Positions 50,795 through 60,011 of a DNA stretch of 64,000 bases are shown piece by piece. Both the position numbers and the translations under genes were made by a program. Origin of the DNA: Acinetobacter sp. ANC 4169. Its GTDB lineage: Bacteria; Pseudomonadota; Gammaproteobacteria; Pseudomonadales; Moraxellaceae. The notes beneath the pieces are model-generated. The model was not told where the DNA came from. It searched no databases and was given only the letters and a program-made list of their open reading frames with translations. The stretch spans positions 105,527 to 169,526 of the forward strand of contig NZ_NEGE01000006.1 in NCBI RefSeq assembly GCF_002135355.1, read 5' to 3'. Position 1 is the stretch's first letter. Every line of letters begins with the position of its first letter.

Positions 50795-50966
50795 AGTAAA
50801 ATAATGTAAGAATTTACATGAAAGTTTAGGTGGAAATCTTGTGCTTGTTAAGTTTAGCACTCGTTAAAAAAGACATCCTGTACGGTCAAAAACAGTAAAA
50901 AACTTAACACTCTGGCATCAGCAGTTATGGCATGTTGAGTATCTGGATTCTCAGCAGAGCATAATC

Positions 50967-51251
50967 ATGTTAGAGATTAAACATCAGGATGACGGCAAAA
51001 AAGGTGAATTTTATCTCGGTAACCATCGTCATCATTTAGCTGAAATGACTTATACCTGGGCCGGTGACAGTATCCTGATTATTGACCATACCCTGGTGGA
51101 TGATACTTTGCGTAGACAAGGCATTGGCCATCAGTTACTGAATGCTGTGGTGCAGTTGGCCCGAGAAAAACAGGTCAAAATTATTCCGCTCTGCCCTTTT
51201 GCAAAGTCAGTTTTTGATCAGGATTTAACCCTGCATGATCTATTGAAATAA
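50967..51251 (+). CDS. small GNAT-family N-acetyltransferase (YjdJ/NATD1-like), copy 1
   Basis: 94-residue single-domain acetyltransferase of the minimal GNAT class. Acetyl-CoA-binding signature VDDTLRRQGIGHQLLNAVV (Q/R-x-x-G-x-G/A), then KIIPLCPFAKSVF, where the C-P-F position corresponds to a conserved cysteine of this subfamily. The order of strands (EMTYTWAGDSILIIDHT) matches its downstream twin. The substrate is unknown. It lies 54 bases before copy 2. Confidence 0.85.
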   Translation: MLEIKHQDDGKKGEFYLGNHRHHLAEMTYTWAGDSILIIDHTLVDDTLRRQGIGHQLLNAVVQLAREKQVKIIPLCPFAKSVFDQDLTLHDLLK

Positions 51252-51304
51252 TGTATTTTTAAAGTATTCTGATTACAGTTAAAGCAAAAAATTGAGGGAG
51301 AGTT

Positions 51305-51589
51305 ATGCAGTTTCAACATGACGATAACGGCCAACAAGGTGAATTTTTCCAGCTGAATGATGCAGGAGAACGTATTGCAGAAATTAGCTATATATGGCGC
51401 GGTGAACACCAGATTATTGCCAATCATACCTGGGTAGATGATTCATTACGTGGACAAGGTACAGCACGTCAATTACTTGATGTTTTAGTGGAATTTGCTC
51501 GTAAAAAACAATTAAAAATTGTACCCACCTGTTCCTATGTGGATGTGATGTTTAAACGCGATCAAAGCCTGGCAGATGTTGCGGCCTAA
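51305..51589 (+). CDS. small GNAT-family N-acetyltransferase (YjdJ/NATD1-like), copy 2
   Basis: Same length as the preceding gene (94 residues) and clearly paralogous: GEFFQLNDAGERIAEISYIW, VDDSLRGQGTARQLLDVLVEFARKK, KIVPTCSYV. Copy 2 keeps the classical GQGTARQLL acetyl-CoA loop; copy 1 has diverged to RQGIGHQLL. A strong GAGGGAGAG ribosome site precedes the ATG. The pair looks like a tandem duplication, followed by a terminator. Confidence 0.87.
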   Translation: MQFQHDDNGQQGEFFQLNDAGERIAEISYIWRGEHQIIANHTWVDDSLRGQGTARQLLDVLVEFARKKQLKIVPTCSYVDVMFKRDQSLADVAA

Positions 51590-51603
51590 ATTCTAATAGA
51601 TTG

Positions 51604-51631
51604 AAAAAGCCCAAAAAAAATTGGGCTTTTA
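51604..51631. terminator. bidirectional terminator
   Basis: AAAAAGCCCAA / TTGGGCTTTT stem between the acetyltransferase pair and the converging alcohol dehydrogenase. Confidence 0.85.
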
Positions 51632-51644
51632 TCATCCGAGCTCA

Positions 51645-52727
51645 TTAGGCAATATCAATAATCACCTTCATGGCATTTTCATCTGCGGCATGTTTAAACA
51701 CATCATAAGCTTTCTCAAACTCATCAAATTTAAAGTGATGGCTGGCTAAGCGTTCCAAAGGCAGTTTTCCGGAACAGCAGGTTTTAAGGAGCATGCCGGT
51801 GGTATTAGTGTTTACCAGTCCGGTGGTGATGGTCAGGTTTTTGATCCAGAGCTTTTGCAGTTCAAAATTAACAGGCTTGCCATGTACCCCGACATTGGCG
51901 ATATGTCCGCCTTCTTTCACCACGTTCTGGCAAATATTCCAGGTGGGTTCGGCACCCACAGCTTCTATCGCACAATCGACCCCCCGCCCTTCGGTAATAT
52001 CGAGTACCCGTTGGATCGCGTTCTCCTTGCCGGAATGAATGGTATGGGTGGCACCCAGCTCTTTAGCCAGTGCGAGACGATGATCATCCATATCAATGGC
52101 GATAATGGTTGCAGGTGAATAAAATTGTGAAGTCAGCAAGCAGCCCATCCCGATCGGGCCTGTGCCGACAATCGCGATACTGTCACCGGGTTTAACCTTG
52201 CCATAACGCACGCCAATTTCATGTGAAGTTGGTAGTACATCCGATAAAAACACGGCTATATCTTCGTTTAAGCCTTCTGGTAAGGGATATAAAGAAGTAT
52301 CGGCAAATGGAGTGCGTACATATTCTGCATGAGCACCATCGATCATATAACCCATAATCCATCCTCCTCCATTTTGGCAGTGGGAATACAGCTGTTTTTG
52401 ACAGTTTTCACAGATACCGCAGTGGCTGACGCAGGAAATAATCACCCGATCGCCTTTTTTGAAATTTCTGACTGCGGAACCGACTTCTTCAATAACTCCA
52501 ATGCCTTCATGACCTAGAATACGGCCATTAAATTGTCCGGTCAGTTCTTTGGCTCGCTGCTGTATTTCAGGGTTTTTACCTTTCCAGATACCTAAGTCAG
52601 TACCGCAAATGGTGGTTTTGGTGACCCGGACCACCGCATCATCGGGATTAATAATTTTGGGAATGGGGCGCTCTTCAAAGCGGATATCATTTTCGCCGTA
52701 ATAGACCATTGCTTTCATTGTTGTCAT
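51645..52727 (-). CDS. zinc-dependent alcohol dehydrogenase
   Basis: Medium-chain dehydrogenase of 360 residues. Catalytic-zinc region TTICGTDLGIWKG (Cys) and GHEGIGVIEEVG (His-Glu), structural-zinc cysteines in CGICENCQKQLYSHC, and the nucleotide-binding GTGPIGMGCLL with an acidic residue (IDMDDHRL) after the second strand, which favours NAD. The alcohol substrate is unknown; isopropanol or butanediol-type substrates occur in close families. It is intact, unlike the distantly similar pseudogene at 27.3 kb. The gene stands alone, with about 370 bases free upstream. Confidence 0.9.
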   Translation of the reverse strand: MTTMKAMVYYGENDIRFEERPIPKIINPDDAVVRVTKTTICGTDLGIWKGKNPEIQQRAKELTGQFNGRILGHEGIGVIEEVGSAVRNFKKGDRVIISCVSHCGICENCQKQLYSHCQNGGGWIMGYMIDGAHAEYVRTPFADTSLYPLPEGLNEDIAVFLSDVLPTSHEIGVRYGKVKPGDSIAIVGTGPIGMGCLLTSQFYSPATIIAIDMDDHRLALAKELGATHTIHSGKENAIQRVLDITEGRGVDCAIEAVGAEPTWNICQNVVKEGGHIANVGVHGKPVNFELQKLWIKNLTITTGLVNTNTTGMLLKTCCSGKLPLERLASHHFKFDEFEKAYDVFKHAADENAMKVIIDIA

Positions 52728-53095
52728 CAGCTTATTCCTTTTCTATTCCCTCTCTTGCATATGCTATGGAGTAAATTTCCTCTTTAAAAAATTAAGGAAA
52801 ACATTTAAATAAAGGAAAATTAAACAGTGATGAGAGGAAAACAGTTGATCAGAGCCTCTGCTGTATTAATAGGACATTGAAGCGTTGAGCATAAATACAC
52901 AGAGCTTATCTATCTAAGCTATCAACAGTGATTAAGGAAGTCATTACTTGGACAGCTTTGCTTACAGAATGATCTGCTTTGAAGGAAGATTGAAATTGTG
53001 AGGTCACAGGAATATTATTAACCTGATCGGGCTTGTCAAAATGTCATGGGACAGATCGGACAGATTTTATCTATTCTATTTACCTTATAAATCTC
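52728..53095. other. intergenic region, nothing recognised
   Basis: Contains the expected upstream region of the alcohol dehydrogenase gene and AT-rich sequence; no gene, hairpin or repeat that I can support. Confidence 0.5.
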
Positions 53096-53422
53096 TTATA
53101 CAGATTTATAAGGTTTGGATTTTAATGGGCATTTTTTTTTGCGAGACTGAAACATATGGGTCAAGGTGACTCCCAGCAAGGCTGTCATCAGCATCATTTC
53201 GAGTATTTTATACTGTTCGAGCCAGAGAAAAGGCAGTGCTAAAATAACCAGACTCACCATTAAATAAAAATAATGCTGTACCCAGAATTTAAGAGAGAGT
53301 CCAAACAGGAAAGATGAAATTGCGATATTCAACATTTCTTCAATACCACTACGGTTTAAAATGATGATTAGACATAAATAGCTACAAACTAATCCGATCG
53401 TGATGAAAAGTTTTTTTAACAT
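53096..53422 (-). CDS. hypothetical membrane protein (108 aa)
   Basis: Four hydrophobic segments are visible (about 5-22, 30-48, 50-68 and 74-92), followed by a basic Lys-rich tail (SRKKKCPLKSKPYK). The GAGGGGAAAG ribosome site precedes the ATG well. No family recognised. It stands alone, divergent from the BLUF gene. Confidence 0.6.
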   Translation of the reverse strand: MLKKLFITIGLVCSYLCLIIILNRSGIEEMLNIAISSFLFGLSLKFWVQHYFYLMVSLVILALPFLWLEQYKILEMMLMTALLGVTLTHMFQSRKKKCPLKSKPYKSV

Positions 53423-53642
53423 GCTTTCCCCTCGAATTTTTGGTAATTAATTGTTTTAATTTGGTTAAATCAATTTTAATACACCGAATGGTAAAAAATA
53501 AGTTATTTTAAGCTATGCTGTTCGTAAGAAAAAAATTACATTCGATTAAAAAACAATCAGTATTATTTTGAAATTGAACTTTAAAAATTAAGCTGTATTA
53601 CTTAGGAAATTTCAGAGTCATCTGAATAATAATAGGCCTTTT

Positions 53643-54116
53643 ATGCTTACCCAGTTGTGTTATGCCAGTAGTCGTGTTGAATCTCGCAATGATCTATTAC
53701 AGGATTTAAGTGACATTTTAGCGACTGCACGATCTTTTAATCAGGCACATGATATTTATGGAGTGCTTTATTATGCTGAAGGCATTTATTTTCAGTGTCT
53801 TGAAGGTGAAAAAGATCAGCTAGAAAGCTTATTTTCAAATATCAGTCAGGATCCTCGCCATCATCAGATTCAGCGTTTTCCTGACCATACTATTGAGCAG
53901 ATTCATTTTAAAAAATGGTCGATGAAATATGTGAACCAGCATGGCAAGATCACCAAATTATTCAAAGCAATGGGCTTGGAGCAATTCCAGCCGCATCAGT
54001 TGCATGCTGAGCAAATGAGTAAGTTTCTGCATTTATTGCTTAAAATGGAAGAAACTCAACATGAGCTTCAACCCAGAGCGGGTCTGACCAAACGTGGCTA
54101 TCAAAATTATTTTTAA
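53643..54116 (+). CDS. BLUF-domain blue-light photoreceptor, BlsA-like
   Basis: 157 residues: one BLUF flavin domain (about 1-95) and a short helical C-terminal part, like the short photoreceptor BlsA of A. baumannii. The photocycle residues are in place: Y7, N33 and Q51 (the flavin hydrogen-bond network) and W92/M94 in the KWSMKYV strand. BlsA acts by binding transcriptional regulators rather than through an enzyme domain, and none is fused here. BlsA-type proteins control motility, biofilm and metal uptake in response to light. A 220-base upstream region holds its promoter, and a terminator follows. Confidence 0.9.
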   Translation: MLTQLCYASSRVESRNDLLQDLSDILATARSFNQAHDIYGVLYYAEGIYFQCLEGEKDQLESLFSNISQDPRHHQIQRFPDHTIEQIHFKKWSMKYVNQHGKITKLFKAMGLEQFQPHQLHAEQMSKFLHLLLKMEETQHELQPRAGLTKRGYQNYF

Positions 54117-54118
54117 AT

Positions 54119-54147
54119 AAAAAGCCCACATGACGTGGGCTTTTAAA
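54119..54147. terminator. bidirectional terminator between BLUF gene and mpl
   Basis: AAAAGCCCACATGACGTGGGCTTTT palindromic hairpin with A- and T-runs. Confidence 0.85.
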
Positions 54148-54156
54148 CATCTTGTT

Positions 54157-55521
54157 TTATACTTTTAAAGCAGTAATCAGCTTCTGATGTAAACCACCAA
54201 AACCACCATTCGACATAATCACCACAGCATCGCCCTCACCTGCCTCAGAGACAACTGTTTGAATGATGTCATCTAAGCTGCGTGCAACCACAGCTTTGTT
54301 CGGTGCAGCTTCAATTACTGGTTGTAAATCCCAGTCCAGCCCTTCCGGTTGATACCAGATCACTTCATCGGCCAAACGTGCTGAATAGGCTAAACCATCT
54401 TTATGGCTACCCATACGCATGGTGTTGGAACGCGGTTCAATAATTGCCCAAAGTTTACGTGCACCCAGACGCTTACGCGCACCTTCCAGTGTGGTATCAA
54501 TTGCCGTTGGGTGATGGGCAAAGTCATCATACACTTCAATGCCTTTCACGGTATCCAGCAATTCCATACGGCGTTTTACACCACCGAAATTCGACAATGC
54601 TTCACATGCAGTTTCAATAGAAACACCCACATGTTCCGCCGCAGCAATGGTGGCTAAAGCATTCGCAACACTGTGCTGCCCGGTCATATTCCATTTAACA
54701 ATGCCTTTAACCACGCCATTTTCTAACACTTTAAAGTGTGAACCATCAGCGGATAGTTGTTCCGCAGAAAGTGATGCTTTTTCATTGGCATCCAATGAAG
54801 TGCGAACCACAGGTGTCCAGCAGCCCATGTCCAGAACTTCATCAATATTGGTTTCAGTGATGGGCGCAATAATGCGGCCTTCACTCGGAATGGTACGGAC
54901 TAAATGGTGGAACTGTTTTTGAATCGCAGCCAGATCATCAAAGATATCGGCATGGTCAAATTCAAGGTTATTTAAAATCGCAGTTTTGGGGTGGTAATGC
55001 ACGAACTTGGAACGTTTGTCGAAGAAAGCAGAATCATATTCATCTGCCTCTACACAGAAGTATTTGCCGCCACCTAAACGCGCGCTTTCAGTGAAACCTA
55101 AAGGTACGCCGCCAATCAGGAAACCCGGATTTAAACCGGCCTGATCCAGCACCCAAGCCAGCATGGTCGTTGTGGTGGTTTTACCATGCGTACCCGCTAC
55201 GCCAAGAACATGTTTGCCCTGTAACACGTGATCTGCAAGAAACTGAGGGCCGGAAATATACGGTAGACCTTCATTCAGCATATATTCCACAGCATCAATG
55301 CCACGTTTCATCGCATTCCCGACGATGACCAAATCTGGATGCGGTTGTAAATGACTGCGGTCATAGCCCTGCATTAAGCCAATGCCTGCATTTTCCAGTT
55401 GGGTCGACATCGGTGGATAGACATTTGCATCTGAACCCGTCACCTTATGTCCTAAATCACGTGCTAATAATGCGAGCGAGCCCATAAAGGTGCCACAAAT
55501 ACCCAAAATATGCAGATGCAT
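54157..55521 (-). CDS. mpl: UDP-N-acetylmuramate:L-alanyl-gamma-D-glutamyl-meso-diaminopimelate ligase Mpl
   Basis: Murein recycling ligase that attaches recovered tripeptide to UDP-MurNAc. Mur-ligase fold, about 454 residues from the ATG at 55521 (a frame extension to 55536 adds five residues). Start MHLHILGICGTFMGSLALLARDLGH, ATP-binding GVAGTHGKTTTTTMLAWVL, the NLEFDHADIFDDL segment and the KRRMELL region distinguish it from MurC. It is transcribed alone. It pairs functionally with anmK and the lytic transglycosylase elsewhere in this window. Confidence 0.93.
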   Translation of the reverse strand: MHLHILGICGTFMGSLALLARDLGHKVTGSDANVYPPMSTQLENAGIGLMQGYDRSHLQPHPDLVIVGNAMKRGIDAVEYMLNEGLPYISGPQFLADHVLQGKHVLGVAGTHGKTTTTTMLAWVLDQAGLNPGFLIGGVPLGFTESARLGGGKYFCVEADEYDSAFFDKRSKFVHYHPKTAILNNLEFDHADIFDDLAAIQKQFHHLVRTIPSEGRIIAPITETNIDEVLDMGCWTPVVRTSLDANEKASLSAEQLSADGSHFKVLENGVVKGIVKWNMTGQHSVANALATIAAAEHVGVSIETACEALSNFGGVKRRMELLDTVKGIEVYDDFAHHPTAIDTTLEGARKRLGARKLWAIIEPRSNTMRMGSHKDGLAYSARLADEVIWYQPEGLDWDLQPVIEAAPNKAVVARSLDDIIQTVVSEAGEGDAVVIMSNGGFGGLHQKLITALKV

Positions 55522-55777
55522 GCGTTTTAACTCCACTGCTTTTTAGACACATCACGTTGTTGTTGGTGGTGTTGTCATTATCAATTCAATTTGAAAGCAA
55601 CGATATCAAGGGTTTTATGGAAAAGATAGTCTTTCTTGTATCTATTCATGGCATTGCAGCAGGTGCTTTATTTTGAGCCTGTATGCTGTATTTAGGGAGT
55701 AAAAAACGGTACGCAAATAACATGCTTTTTTGCAGGAAAAACGTAAAATACGCACAACAGCACCAGATCAATTTGCC

Positions 55778-56116
55778 ATGTTCTTTCCTTTATTGCTTTT
55801 AATTATTTCTAACTGTTTCATGACCTTGGCCTGGTATGGTCATTTGAAGTTTTTACATGGTGCACCGCTTTGGCAAGCAATCTTATTTGGCTGGCTGATT
55901 GCCCTGCTGGAATATAGCTTTATGATTCCCGCCACTCGCCTGCTTGCACAACAAGGCTGGGCCGTGGGACAAATGAAAATTACCCAGGAAGTGGTGACTT
56001 TACTGGTGTTTGTGCCTTTTATGATTTTTCTGTTTAAACAACCTTTTAAGCTGGATTATGTGTGGGCAGGTCTGTGTCTGGTGGGATGTGTTTATTTTGT
56101 CTTTCGTAGTCAATAA
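55778..56116 (+). CDS. DUF486 / DMT-like membrane protein
   Basis: About 112 residues from the ATG at 55778; the longer frame to 55730 uses TTG and adds non-conserved residues. Four membrane segments resemble half of a drug/metabolite transporter: FFPLLLLIISNCFMTLAWYG, then the family block PLWQAILFGWLIALLEYSFMIPA, then QMKITQEVVTLLVFVPFMIF. Function unknown; proteins of this family are annotated as small multidrug-like transporters without proof. Confidence 0.85.
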   Translation: MFFPLLLLIISNCFMTLAWYGHLKFLHGAPLWQAILFGWLIALLEYSFMIPATRLLAQQGWAVGQMKITQEVVTLLVFVPFMIFLFKQPFKLDYVWAGLCLVGCVYFVFRSQ

Positions 56117-56296
56117 ACTGAGCACTGCCCTATTTTTATCTGTTTCTATAAAAAAGATTGAAAATATCAGCCTGCTTGAGCTGTTAAATTTTGGTGAGAT
56201 GAAAAATCAGTCTATAATATTGAGCTTGTGATTCATTTAAAGCTTGGCTCTTGTCGAGATTTATCCTTCCTTACATTCGTTTACGGAATATTTGCA

Positions 56297-56812
56297 ATGA
56301 ATGCGGCTGCTGCACAAGACACTCAACCTCTTGTTGGAATTATCATGGGTTCCCAATCTGACTGGGCAACTCTGGAAAACACTGCCAATATGCTGAAACA
56401 GCTTGGCGTACCATTTGAAGCGGAAGTTGTTTCTGCACACCGTACCCCAGACCGTTTATTTGAATATGCTGAAACAGCACGTGAGCGTGGCATTCAGGTG
56501 ATTATTGCCGGTGCTGGTGGTGCAGCGCATCTTCCAGGCATGTGTGCAGCAAAAACCGATTTACCGGTTCTAGGTGTACCGGTGAAATCTTCCATTTTAA
56601 ATGGCGTAGATTCGTTGCTTTCTATCGTGCAAATGCCGGCAGGTATTGCAGTGGGCACTTTGGCGATTGGTCCTGCGGGCGCAACCAATGCAGCGATTAT
56701 GGCGGCGCAAATTTTAGGCTTAACACGCCCGGAAATTGCCAAAAATGTTGCTGAATTCCGTGCTGCACAAACTGAAAAAGTGGCAAGCAAAAATATTCCT
56801 GGTCAAATCTAA
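56297..56812 (+). CDS. purE: N5-carboxyaminoimidazole ribonucleotide mutase PurE
   Basis: Purine biosynthesis: rearranges N5-CAIR to CAIR. About 171 residues from the ATG at 56297; an in-frame GTG at 56228 gives a longer N-terminus unlike the family. Motifs: IIMGSQSDW near the start, [21 protein letters not shown] and VGTLAIG. The octamer-forming class I PurE signature SAHRTP is intact. It is 27 bases upstream of purK, its functional partner, in an operon. Confidence 0.96.
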   Translation: MNAAAAQDTQPLVGIIMGSQSDWATLENTANMLKQLGVPFEAEVVSAHRTPDRLFEYAETARERGIQVIIAGAGGAAHLPGMCAAKTDLPVLGVPVKSSILNGVDSLLSIVQMPAGIAVGTLAIGPAGATNAAIMAAQILGLTRPEIAKNVAEFRAAQTEKVASKNIPGQI

Positions 56813-56839
56813 AGCCAAGCTTAAAACGGGACACACGTT

Positions 56840-57961
56840 ATGAATAAAACCATCGGTATTTTTGGTGGTGGTCAACTCGGCCGTATGATGGCGCAAGCTG
56901 CTCTACCGCTGAATATTCAATGCACTTTCTTTGAAGCCAATACCGACTGTCCTGCGGCAGCCTTGGGGCAAGTCATTTCAAGCCAAGCTGAAAATGGTTT
57001 AAATGACTTTATCCAAAGTGCAGATGTTTTCAGTCTTGAGTTTGAAAATACCCCGCTTGCAGATGTAGATTTCTTAACCCAGCAAAAAGAATTACATCCG
57101 CCACGTCAGGCTCTGGCAATTGCCCAGCATCGTCTGTCTGAAAAAGCCTTGTTTGATGAACTGGCGATTCCAGTAGCGCCTTATAAAGCGGTTACTTCAC
57201 TTGAGAGCTTGCAGGCTGCTGTCGCAGAACTGGGTTTACCCATCGTATTGAAAACCTCACGTGGTGGTTATGACGGTAAAGGGCAATTTGTTCTTCGTTC
57301 AACCGATCAGATTGATCAGGCTTGGGCAGAACTGGGTCCTGCCGGTGAACTCATTGCTGAAAGCTTTGTAACGTTCTCACGTGAAGTGTCGATCATTGCG
57401 GTACGCGGTCAAAATGGTGATGTAAAAACCTGGCCATTGGCGGAAAACCACCACCACAACGGCATTTTGTCGCATTCAATTGTGCCGGCACCTAACAGTG
57501 CTGATTTGCAGCCTGTGGCACAAGACTACATCACTCGCCTGCTCAATCATTTGAATTATGTCGGTGTGTTGACGCTAGAACTGTTTGTGACCGATAAGGG
57601 CTTGTATGCCAACGAGATGGCACCCCGTGTACATAACTCGGGTCACTGGTCGATTGAAGGTGCGGTTTGTTCACAGTTTGAAAACCACATTCGTGCTGTT
57701 GCCGGTTTACCTTTGGGTTCAACCGAAGTGGTACGTCCAACAGTCATGATCAATATCATTGGTCAACATCCGAAGTCTGAAGATGTCTTGGCTTTAAATG
57801 GCGCACATTTGCACCTTTATAACAAGACTGAGCGTGAAGGTCGTAAAATTGGCCACATCACCTTGATGCCGAATGACAGTGCTGAACTGACTGCTTTATG
57901 TCGTGCATTGGCGAAAATTTTGCCGAATCCACTGGCACTTAGCGAAGATATGACCATTTAA
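56840..57961 (+). CDS. purK: N5-carboxyaminoimidazole ribonucleotide synthase PurK
   Basis: ATP-grasp ligase that makes N5-CAIR from AIR and bicarbonate; the product goes to PurE. 373 residues. It has the N-terminal dinucleotide-like GIFGGGQLGRMMAQAA, ATP-grasp motifs IVLKTSRGGYDGKGQF and EMAPRVHNSGHWSIEGA, and the C-terminal HLHLYNKTEREGRKIGHI. It is the second gene of purEK, and a strong terminator follows. Confidence 0.96.
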   Translation: MNKTIGIFGGGQLGRMMAQAALPLNIQCTFFEANTDCPAAALGQVISSQAENGLNDFIQSADVFSLEFENTPLADVDFLTQQKELHPPRQALAIAQHRLSEKALFDELAIPVAPYKAVTSLESLQAAVAELGLPIVLKTSRGGYDGKGQFVLRSTDQIDQAWAELGPAGELIAESFVTFSREVSIIAVRGQNGDVKTWPLAENHHHNGILSHSIVPAPNSADLQPVAQDYITRLLNHLNYVGVLTLELFVTDKGLYANEMAPRVHNSGHWSIEGAVCSQFENHIRAVAGLPLGSTEVVRPTVMINIIGQHPKSEDVLALNGAHLHLYNKTEREGRKIGHITLMPNDSAELTALCRALAKILPNPLALSEDMTI

Positions 57962-57979
57962 ACCCAAGTTTGAATGATA

Positions 57980-58013
57980 AAAAAGCGGTCATGCCAATGA
58001 CCGCTTTTTTTAT
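57980..58013 (+). terminator. terminator of purEK
   Basis: AAAAGCGGTCAT / ATGACCGCTTTTTTT stem with a 4-base loop. Confidence 0.93.
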
Positions 58014-58179
58014 GCCTGCACTTCGGGCATGATTGCGCCTCTTTTGAGTGAGTACGCCGTTTATCGGAACAGAATAAAAAATAATTGTATGTTATTTATA
58101 CAATCCTTTATAAATATACTGCATAAAAAACAAGCAAATAGAATGGTTCTGTATTTGGGTTTTACTACAGTGAAACGTT

Positions 58180-58615
58180 GCAGAAATTTTAAATTCAAAA
58201 AGATAAAAATAAATTCAAATAATTATGAATTTAAATTTAAACCCATACATTTGAATTTAAAAAATATGAATTCAAAGTATTTTATGAAATATGAATTTAA
58301 ACTTTTAAATTTAAAAACAGGATTTTGAATTTAAAAGTTTTGGCTATTTAAAGCTATAAAAACAAAAGAAATTAACTTATCCACAAGGTGTTTGAATTTA
58401 AAATAATACTTTAAATTTATAGAAATGAATTTAAATTCATATTTCCCTGCGTTTTGAATTTAAAAAATATAAAAATAAGGCCTGTGGATAAAATTTTTAA
58501 ATTTAAAAATAAAATATGAATTTAAAATAAAGAAAAATGAATTTAAATTTACGATTTGATTCAGAAACGATGTACTGATGGTGGTATGGTAAAAGCATAA
58601 TTTAAATTCAAAGAT
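58180..58615. repeat. dense AT palindromes with DnaA boxes, cluster C
   Basis: About 14 copies of GAATTTAAA or TTTAAATTTAAA variants in 430 bases, at roughly 58185, 58228, 58253, 58268, 58292, 58303, 58326, 58394, 58410, 58427, 58456, 58496, 58518, 58539 and 58599. Exact DnaA boxes lie at 58377-58385 (TTATCCACA) and 58483-58491 (opposite strand). There is no gene; a 99-codon frame at 58029 is an artefact of the composition. The same motifs occur in oriC and cluster A. Confidence 0.8.
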
Positions 58616-58628
58616 CGTAAAGGATATT

Positions 58629-59918
58629 ATGCAGCGCTTAGCTTTCGTTTTAGGTTCAGTGTTCCTTGCCATGACTCAAGCCAATGCTGAGCTAATTATT
58701 AATGGTCAACCTGTCACAGTTACTTCAACTCCATCTGCCAATCAAATTTTTAGTTCGCAAAATAATTTCCAGCAATGTATTGCCAATTTACGTCCTCAAG
58801 CGATTAGTGCTGGAGTAAGTAGTTCGACCTACGACCGTTATACGCAAAATTTAATGCCGGATTATTCGGTGATTGATAAACTGAATTATCAACCAGAATT
58901 TTCTACTCCCATCTGGGATTATTTATCTGGCCTGGTCGATGAAGAGCGGGTACAGCTGGGACGTCAAAAATTAGCCCAGCACCGTGAGGTATTAAATCGT
59001 GTTGCAGCAACGTACGGTGTACCGGCCGAAACGGTGGTTGCGGTATGGGGTGTGGAAAGTAATTTTGGTGATATCGCCGGAAGCTATCCTTTATTACAGG
59101 CTTTGGGCACTTTAAGTTGTGAAGGGCGGCGTCAAAGTTTTTTTCGTGGTGAATTTTTTAGCAGCATGCGAATTTTGCAGCGTGGCGATTTAAGCGAGCA
59201 GCAAATGAAAGGCTCGTGGGCTGGAGCATTTGGTCATACCCAATTCATGCCTTCAACTTATGAAGAACTGGCGGTGGATTTTGATGGGGATGGCCGTCGT
59301 GATCTGGTGTCCAGTACTTCGGATGCTTTGGCTTCAACTGCAAACTTCCTGAAGAAACGCGGCTGGCAAACCGGTATGCCTTGGGGTTTTGAAGTGAAAG
59401 TTCCTGAAGGTATGTCAATTGCCGGTGAAAGCCGTCGTAATAAAAAGGCCTTAACTAGCTGGGTCAGCCAAGGCGTGGTTCGTGCGGATGGTTCACCGTT
59501 GATTCAAGGTAATTTAAGTGATTCATCTGCTGCAGGTTTAATGGCGCCTGCCGGTGAGAACGGACCGTTATTCCTGGTCTTTAAAAACTTCGATGCTATA
59601 TATAGTTATAATGCGGCGGAAAGTTATGCCTTGGCGATTGCTCATTTGTCCGACCGCTTACAGGGTCAGGCGGGTGGCTTTAGTAAAGCCTGGCCAACTG
59701 ATGATGCGGGTACTTCACGCGCTGAACGTCGTGAGATTCAGCAGTTCTTGGCCAATCGCGGTTATGACATTGGTACTGTAGATGGTCTGATTGGTGATAA
59801 AACCCGTCAAGCCATCCGTCAGGAACAAATTCGTTTGGGCCTAAGTCCGACGGGGCGGGCAGGACAACAGATTCTGAATGCTTTTCGTCAGGAAAATGCC
59901 AAAAAACTGATGAAATAA
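58629..59918 (+). CDS. lytic murein transglycosylase, MltB-like, with peptidoglycan-binding domain
   Basis: Cleaves the glycan strand with formation of 1,6-anhydroMurNAc. 429 residues: signal peptide (cleavage after ANA, about residue 20), then a soluble-lytic-transglycosylase domain with catalytic Glu143 in VVAVWGVESNFG, FGHTQFMPSTYEE and GDGRRDLVSSTSDALAS. A C-terminal PG_binding_1 domain (IQQFLANRGYDIGTVDGLIGDKTRQAI) completes it. There is no lipobox, so it is probably periplasmic rather than outer-membrane anchored. Its anhydroMurNAc product is the substrate of AnmK, encoded just downstream on the other strand. Confidence 0.92.
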   Translation: MQRLAFVLGSVFLAMTQANAELIINGQPVTVTSTPSANQIFSSQNNFQQCIANLRPQAISAGVSSSTYDRYTQNLMPDYSVIDKLNYQPEFSTPIWDYLSGLVDEERVQLGRQKLAQHREVLNRVAATYGVPAETVVAVWGVESNFGDIAGSYPLLQALGTLSCEGRRQSFFRGEFFSSMRILQRGDLSEQQMKGSWAGAFGHTQFMPSTYEELAVDFDGDGRRDLVSSTSDALASTANFLKKRGWQTGMPWGFEVKVPEGMSIAGESRRNKKALTSWVSQGVVRADGSPLIQGNLSDSSAAGLMAPAGENGPLFLVFKNFDAIYSYNAAESYALAIAHLSDRLQGQAGGFSKAWPTDDAGTSRAERREIQQFLANRGYDIGTVDGLIGDKTRQAIRQEQIRLGLSPTGRAGQQILNAFRQENAKKLMK

Positions 59919-59957
59919 GTGACTGTATAAAGTATAGAAGCAATAAAAGTATAGAAA

Positions 59958-59989
59958 TAAAAAAGGTCTGCCGATGCAGACCTTTTTTT
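59958..59989. terminator. terminator between the transglycosylase gene and anmK
   Basis: AAAAGGTCTGC / GCAGACCTTTTTTT stem with loop CGAT; A-runs on the left also suit the converging anmK. Confidence 0.9.
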
Positions 59990-60011
59990 ATAAGTTTTTA
60001 AGGCTAAGGAC

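Noticed and set aside
58029..58328. Rightward 99-codon frame
   Set aside because: Lys/Asn-rich translation of the AT-motif cluster, not a protein.
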